A DNA stretch of 64,000 nt from Exophiala sp. HKRS030 (Eukaryota; Ascomycota; Eurotiomycetes; Chaetothyriales; Herpotrichiellaceae). Position numbers and translations under genes: made by a program. How positions within the stretch are numbered: the stretch's first letter is position 1; each line of letters begins with the position of its first letter. Location of the stretch: positions 4,777,665-4,841,664 of the forward strand of contig JAHWDD010000003.1 of the NCBI GenBank assembly GCA_023897205.1, given 5' to 3'. Shown piece by piece: positions 57,760 to 64,000 of this stretch. The notes beneath the pieces are model-generated. The model saw nothing but the letters and a program-made list of their open reading frames with translations. It was not told where the DNA came from and searched no databases.

Positions 57760-58612
57760 GGTTAACATGTATGGGTCGGGACTTCGGGCTTTCTGTTTGT
57801 ATTGAGGACACCTGCAACGGACGTACCTGACCTTGGGAAGGCTTGTCACTCTTAATAGTTGTTGGGTAGACCTTGAGTTCAGTCAAGGCACAGCACAATC
57901 AATCAGAATCTTCAATGAGAAGTAGATGCCACAACAAACTCGTGTAGTCTCATTCTCCTGTCATAGTGGTTGTGAACCTTGGCCCTTGCAGTCAGGATAG
58001 AATTTTGCAATTTCGTGTTGACAGAGTGGTTTCGCCATTATAAGTGAGGTGAGATGGTAAGACGATGAGCGTTGTGCCTTTGTGCCTTTGTGAGCTTCGT
58101 AACCGTGATGAATAGTTCTCCGTAATGCCAAGATATTTTTGCCTTTGCTGCTTCGCCCAAGTGGTCGCCCTTCTCACTGCTCCGTGGTTAGCCTCTAGAT
58201 GCCTAAGGGCCCTTGTCAGTGCCGTTGCTTGCAGGGACCGGAAAAACACAAAAATTCTCCACCGAAGCCGACTGCCTAATGTTCCACCACCGCCGCCACC
58301 ACTGACTGACAGCCCACTACGTACACTCCGGACTAGTTGGTTAGTTCGTTGGTAAATGAAATCACATTCAATAAGTCGTTGCTCAAACAATACCAAAAAT
58401 CCAGCAACACGACTCTCCTGCAATTCCTTGACACAAACCTTCACTCACTCTTGACGTTCCCTACTACTAATTCTTCTGTGAACAGCGTCCTCCGGACATG
58501 AAATAATCCAGGAAGCACGTGCTTCCACTTTCCCTACGCCAATGCGGTGACTAGCAACTTCTACCAGTGTTCCCGAAGTCTTTCGCTGGGCAAGGAACAC
58601 TGGCGTTACCTG
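57760..58612. other. Intergenic, promoter of exportin-T gene
   Basis: This is non-coding. A duplicated TGTGCCTT lies near 58075-58092. Pyrimidine-rich sequence precedes the ATG at 58613. No gene is seen. Confidence 0.5.
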
Positions 58613-61600
58613 ATGGAGGATCAAGTGAGTCCAATCTATCCTTCTTTAACATGAATCTCACCTTGACCGACTACGCAGATCGTTTCTGCGATTCAAATCG
58701 CATATGACCCTTCCGCCGACCAAACCCTCAAGAGGCAGGCCTTCGAATATGTCAATCAATTACGACAAGAACCGTCTGCCTGGCGACCATGCCTTGCTCT
58801 TTCTCTTCAGGTCCCTCGCCACCCTCCAGTCATTCGAATATTCTCCCTCGACATTGTCAACAATGCTATACAGGCTGGTGTTGTCGACGAAGCTGGCCTG
58901 AAACATGTCAAGGAGCAACTACTCTCATATCTACAAAAGTTCTATGGTGCACCGGGGCAGAATGAGACCCCAGACAGCGGGAACATTGTCAATAAATTCT
59001 CTCAGACCATCACCTACCTGTTCTCTGCTTTTTATGCTTCGGGATGGGAGGCATGCTTTGACGATTTGCTGGCCCTAACGTCCACTCAAACTGGTCGTAG
59101 GGACAATTACCCTGGCGTCATCTTCTACCTCATCGTCCTCAATTCCATCCATGACGAGATTGGTGATCAATTACTCTCCAGATCTAGAGCTGAACAAGAT
59201 CGTGCAAATACCCTCAAAGACCTTATTCGGGTAAGAGATGTTCAGAAGATTGCACAATCATGGCAAGAGATATTGACAAACTGGCGGACATCCAACGATG
59301 CCATCGCCGAACTGTGCCTGAAGGCCATTGGGAAGTGGATCAGCTGGGTCGACATTTCTTTCGTTGTGAATCGGCCAATGCTTGAGTTATTATTCCAACA
59401 GCTTGAACGAGCTCAAAAGGTCGAATCACGGGTTGGAGAGGAAAAGGCCCGCGATGCTGCTGTCGATGTTTTCACTGAGACTGTTGCCAAAAAGATGCCT
59501 GCAGCAGACAAAGTGGCTATGATTGAATTTCTCAATCTGGAAACAGTGGTCTCCCAATTGGTTGCTTGTCCACCTCTGAGCGACAGCAGAGCCTCTAACT
59601 ATGATGTCGATTTGGCAGAAACTGTCGCCAAATTGGTCAACACTTCGATCGTCGATATCGTCAAGATATTAGATACCGAGTCCCAAGGTTCGCCAACATG
59701 GAATAAAGCAGAGCAATTACTAGCCTCATTTCTGCCCCACCTACTCCGCTTCTTTTCCGACATTTTCGATGAGGTCTGCTCAACGGTGCTGACTGCTATG
59801 AATGATGTCTTGTCATTCTTACGACGTACCGGCCAAGGCGAGGCCACTTCCTCCCAGCGTGCTGCCATGCTTTTGCCAATACTCAAAGCGATCTTTTCGA
59901 AAATGCGCTACGACGACACTGCAGATTGGAATCCCGAAGATGACCAGACTGATGAGGCTGAGTTTCAAGATTTGAGGAAAAGACTGGCTGCTTTACAAGC
60001 CGTTATAGCTGCAGCCGATGAACAGTTATATATCGAGGCAATCTCAACCCTCGTACATGAAACCTTCCAGGAACTGCAGGTGAAGAATTCCCGGCTAGAT
60101 TGGCGAGATTTGGATCTTGCTCTACATGAGGTATTTCTCATGGGAGATCTTGCTATCAAAGCTGGTGGACTTTATCAAAAGAATAAACCAAACTCTCCGG
60201 CGGCCGAAAAGCTGATCAGAATGATGCTCCAAATGGTTCAGTCAAGTAAGTTATAATCTTCTTCGTCGTATTCGCAATACTAATCACTTGCAGACACTGG
60301 ATCGTTTCAGCACCCTGCCATCCAACTACAGTACATGGAAATCTGTGTCAGGTATAGCAACTTCTTTGAAAGACATACCGAATACGTCCAGCCAGTGCTG
60401 GAGAATTTCCTTCAACTTGCACATCATCCCAGCATGAAGGTCAAAGCTCGAGCGTGGTATCTCACTCAACGCCTCATCCGGCAACTACGATTATACATCG
60501 GCAGTGCTGTCGAAGCTGTCGTTCAAAGTCTCCAGGACTTATTAGTCATTCGAGCTGAATTACCGAGCGAGTCGGACAAGGATGACATGTCTTCAGATGG
60601 AGACTCGGGAAATGATTCGACATTTACTAGTCAACTCTACTTGTTCGAAGCCGTAGGCTGTGTCTGCGGTGCAACTACTGTGCCCGTGGAAAAGCAAGTC
60701 CAATATGTGCAAGCCATCATGCAACCAATCTTTTCCGACATTGAGCGAAACCTCGAGCCAGCCCGATCAGGAAATGAACTTGCGAATTTACAGGTCCACC
60801 ACGAGATAATGGCTCTCGGAACTATTGCACGCGGCTTTTCAGATTTTACGCCCGGTAGTCTTGGACAAAATACAGGCGTTGAACCATCACCCCAAGCAAA
60901 GCAAGCATTTGCTCAAGTTGCGGAGGTGACTCTTGTTGCATTGACCTCCTTGAAGTCTTCCTTTCAGATCCGAACTTCGGCTCGCTTTGCATTCTCACGA
61001 CTCATCGGTATCGTGGGCACCGACATGATGCAACAACTCCCACGATGGGTTGAAGGTCTCCTTACGGAAACTTCCTCGCGGGACGAGATGGCTTTATTCC
61101 TCCGTTTACTGGACCAAGTCATTTTTGGTTTCAAAAATGAAATTCAAGGATTCTTAGATACATTGTTCTCAGGTCTCTTGCAGCGAGTCTTCGCTGGTAT
61201 CTCGGTAGCAACATCTGGCACAGATGATGAAATCGAGCTGGCTGAACTGAAGAGAGAATACCTGAATTTTTTGCTTGTCATTCTCGGCAATGATCTTGGC
61301 TCGGTTCTGGTCAGTAATACCAATCAGCCAATCTTCGAATCAGTGATCAGCTCAATTGAGCATCTGGCTCGCGATGTCGAAGATTTTCCGAGCGCCAAAA
61401 TGGCACTACAACTTCTCTCTCGCATGTGTACAACGTGGGGTGGGCCAGATGTGGTCTCTGCCGTCAATACACCTGCAGTTGATACTCCCAACGCATCACT
61501 TGCTCTCCCTGGTTTTGACCAGTTCATGATTACCCGTTTCTCATCTCTCTGCTGGGCCCTTCCCACTAATCCGTCATTCAACAGCAAAGACGCACAAGCA

Positions 61601-61813
61601 CGGCAAGCGCTTGCTGAAGCTGCTGGACTACAAAAGACAATTTACAATAAGACAGGCCAACAATACCTGACTTGGCTCCAGAATAACGAGCTCAGGACTA
61701 TGGGCATGAACGACACCATGATAAATGACTATTTGGAGAAACTAGCAACCATGGATATGAAGGCTTTCAAATCGTTTTTCCCAAAATTCATCGCACAAGG
61801 AGGTCAAATGTAA
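58613..61813 (+). CDS. los1: Exportin-T (Los1-type tRNA exportin), 1032 aa
   Basis: Three exons are inferred: 58613-58624 (MEDQ only), 58679-60245 and 60294-61813. The introns are 54 and 48 nt. The coding part 58679-59065 contains no in-frame start codon, so a simple open-frame search misses it; it reads [20 protein letters not shown] and [20 protein letters not shown], the canonical exportin-T N-terminus. HEAT repeats cover the whole length, including [20 protein letters not shown] and [20 protein letters not shown], and the C-terminus ends with [17 protein letters not shown]. Los1 binds mature-end tRNAs with RanGTP in the nucleus and releases them in the cytoplasm. Length and order of blocks match the family. 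No anomaly was found. Confidence 0.96.
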
Positions 61814-62851
61814 CCAAGCTTCCTTCATCGCGCGGAAATGAGTGTCTGTCAATTGGCTTGACTTGAAGTACGAGTCGATCATGGTTCGTGTGTGGGAGGT
61901 TCGCCAAAGAGCAAAAAACATGGAAGAAAAAAGACCCCGAAAGCAGAAGGCCTGGTGATTGTCACTTTTCCTTGCACATCAAGTTAGGTCAGCTAGCTCA
62001 GTGCCCCAGAGTTTTTAATTCCTCTTGTGTCTCCAACGCACCAGGGCAGGCCTGGAAACAAAAACGCTTAAAGCGACAGGGAAAATTGAAAGCGCGAGAA
62101 CTATCGTTCTCGCCGCATTTCATGCAGTGTTGTACGGAGAGAAAGGATGGACCAAGTCGATGCATTTCAAAAAGAGGCCGATCTCAGACCAATTGAAGAG
62201 GTCTACATGGTAGGCGAAGGACGAAGCATGAAGCATGAGCGAGGCACGGACGTGGGTGAGCATGAGCATGGTCATTGACACGGGATATGAGAAATGAAAA
62301 TGGAGATCAGAATGACGATGGCGACATCATGAATGGATAGATCAAATGAAATTTTCAGACTAACCTTCCTCGAAAACTTAAAACGAATTTTGACTTGTCT
62401 CTCGTAGGGCAAAGGAGTAAATGCAACCTATAGTCTTCTGCAGACACACTCCCAAATTATCAATAAACATGTACTGTATCTGGTAGCGACCATGCGCGGC
62501 AGGGCTAATAGAAAGACAAAATAATAACATCACAAAAGGACAAGATACGGATAAGGTTTTGGCACTTTTTATTGATGATCAACTAAAGTTCAAACTACCT
62601 AGTGTTTGGAAAATACCAGTAGTCGGGAATGCATCTAACGCCCAGCATCTACCACTTTGACATCATCGTGTGCAATCGGGTGTGCATAGCATATGCCACT
62701 TTCCTACATCTGGAAAGTGTCTTTCCGAACCGTTTCATTCATTGCCGGGATATCGCTGATAGTAAAAACATACCAAACGCCATGGGAAGATGATACAAGA
62801 ACATGATCGGTTGGTGAACATGTCAGTGTGGAACATCTAGCAACAAGAAAT
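61814..62851. other. Convergent intergenic region, Los1 / Hsp90
   Basis: 3' flanks of both genes, AT-rich around 62400-62600, with no open frame above about 100 codons. No repeats of note. Confidence 0.5.
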
Positions 62852-64000
62852 CTAGTCGACTTCCTCCATAGCAGTCTCGCCTGTGGCTTCGGCAGCAGGG
62901 CCATCTTCGTCTGCCTCTTCATCAGCAGTCTCAGCACTCTCGTCAACGTTCAGACCAAGAGAGACAAGCTTGTGAATGCGCTCAGCGAATCCGGCAGGCT
63001 CCTCGATTGTGAATCCGGAGACGAGCAGCGAAGTCTCGAAGAGCAGTTGGGTGATCGACTTGACGGTACGGTCGTTCTCGCCATCAGCCTCAACCTTCTT
63101 CTTGAGCTCCTTGATGATGGGAGACTTGGGAGAGATCTCGAAGGTCTTCTTTGATGACATGTATGATGACATGGAAGTATCACGCAGAGCTTGAGCCTTC
63201 ATGATACGTTCCATGTTGGCAGACCAACCAAATTGACCTGTGCGGATGGCGCAAGGTGAGCCTGTCAGCTTGTGAGAGACAACAACCTTCTCGACCTTGT
63301 CGCCGAGGACATTCTTCAGGCTCTTTGCGAGACCTTCATACTCCTTCTCTTCGGCCTCACGCTCCTTCTTCTCTTCATCGGTCTCCTCGAGTTCGAAGTC
63401 CTTGGTAATGTCGACAAGCTTCTTGCCTTCAAATTCTTTGAGTTGAGTCATGGCATACTCGTCAATAGGGTCAACCAAGAACAAGACCTCGAACTTCTTC
63501 TCCTTGAGCGAGTCAAGGAAGGGAGACTTCTGGACGGCCTTGAGAGATTCACCGGTGATGTAGTAGATCTGCTTCTGGTGTTCTTGCATACGTGTGATGT
63601 AGTCGGTTAGGGAAGTGGTCTCTTCGCCAGATGTGGTTGAGCTGAAGCGGAGAAGCTTAGCAAGGGATTGTCGGTTTTGTGAATCCTCGTGGATTCCGAG
63701 CTTGATGTTCTTGCTGAAAGCAGAGTAGAATTTATCGAATTGTTCGCGATCCTCGGCGATTTCGTTGAAGAGCTCAAGAGTCTTCTTGACAATGTTCTTC
63801 TTGATGACCTTCATGATCTTGTTCTGTTGAAGAGTCTCACGAGACAAGTTGAGAGGAAGATCTTCAGAATCGACGACACCCTTGACGAAGCCGAGCCATT
63901 CAGGAATGAGATCGGTTGCATCGTCGGTGATGAACACACGTCGGACGTACAACTTGATGTTGTTCTTGGTCTTCTTGGTCTCGAAGAGGTCGAAAGGAGC
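62852..64000 (-). CDS. hsp90: Hsp90 chaperone, C-terminal 382 residues (runs off the window)
   Basis: The minus-strand frame is open from the window edge at 64000 to the stop at 62852. It begins in the middle domain ([20 protein letters not shown], then [20 protein letters not shown]) and keeps the conserved [20 protein letters not shown] catalytic-loop region. It contains the client-binding and C-terminal dimerisation domains and ends with the cytosolic MEEVD motif that binds TPR co-chaperones. The ATPase N-domain lies beyond the window. It is a cytosolic homodimeric ATP-driven chaperone. No introns are seen in this part. The sequence is intact, and no promoter is included here. Confidence 0.98.
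   Translation of the reverse strand, partial: APFDLFETKKTKNNIKLYVRRVFITDDATDLIPEWLGFVKGVVDSEDLPLNLSRETLQQNKIMKVIKKNIVKKTLELFNEIAEDREQFDKFYSAFSKNIKLGIHEDSQNRQSLAKLLRFSSTTSGEETTSLTDYITRMQEHQKQIYYITGESLKAVQKSPFLDSLKEKKFEVLFLVDPIDEYAMTQLKEFEGKKLVDITKDFELEETDEEKKEREAEEKEYEGLAKSLKNVLGDKVEKVVVSHKLTGSPCAIRTGQFGWSANMERIMKAQALRDTSMSSYMSSKKTFEISPKSPIIKELKKKVEADGENDRTVKSITQLLFETSLLVSGFTIEEPAGFAERIHKLVSLGLNVDESAETADEEADEDGPAAEATGETAMEEVD

Overview
This window is nuclear DNA of a filamentous ascomycete (Pezizomycotina). The evidence is short introns, mostly 41-62 nt, with GTRNGT-like donors and CTRAC/CTGAC branch sequences 5-20 nt before the acceptor; fungal-specific families (two Zn2Cys6 regulators, an allantoate-permease-type transporter, a SigF-like NTF2-like protein); and conserved fungal housekeeping genes. 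I cannot fix the genus. A member of the Eurotiomycetes is plausible but is only an inference.

Layout. 1-3.4 kb: a glycine-rich-domain (GRDP/DUF1399) protein. 4.5-10.7 kb: a possible uptake mini-cluster, with a Zn2Cys6 regulator and a major-facilitator anion:cation symporter on the minus strand and a divergent YrdC-domain gene on the plus strand. 12-14.3 kb: the inner-nuclear-membrane protein Src1/Heh1. 15-16.6 kb: a conserved protein of unknown function. 18.6-20.6 kb: ribosomal proteins uL16 (Rpl10) and eL30 (Rpl30) in tandem. 21.6-26.7 kb: a coiled-coil protein, a histidine-phosphatase-superfamily protein and a SigF-like membrane-anchored protein. 26.7-42 kb: a gene-poor accessory stretch holding a small hypothetical gene, a polytopic membrane protein, a short Zn2Cys6 regulator and a decayed flavin monooxygenase. 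42-45.5 kb: importin beta-4 (Kap123). 45.5-52.2 kb: a 6.7-kb convergent gap in which I can support no gene. 52.2-55 kb: Yth1 (cleavage/polyadenylation) and a divergent S-formylglutathione hydrolase. 55-57.8 kb: three small hypothetical proteins. 58.6-61.8 kb: exportin-T (Los1). 62.9-64 kb: the C-terminal part of Hsp90, running off the window.

The housekeeping set leans toward nuclear envelope and transport: Src1 at the inner membrane, Kap123 (an importer of ribosomal proteins in yeast) and Los1 (tRNA export), with two ribosomal protein genes nearby. This is probably chance linkage. The observations most worth following are: (a) a hairpin that buries the weak 5' splice site of RPL30, as expected for autoregulated splicing; (b) overlapping 5' splice sites in SRC1 just before its second membrane helix, recalling the alternative splicing known in budding yeast; (c) three genes that each appear to lack one base in a four-base G/C run, which points to assembly error or recurrent frameshifting; and (d) a repeated CGGCA-containing motif in the transporter/YrdC intergenic region.

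Exon boundaries were worked out by hand from splice signals and reading-frame continuity. They have not been tested with transcript data.
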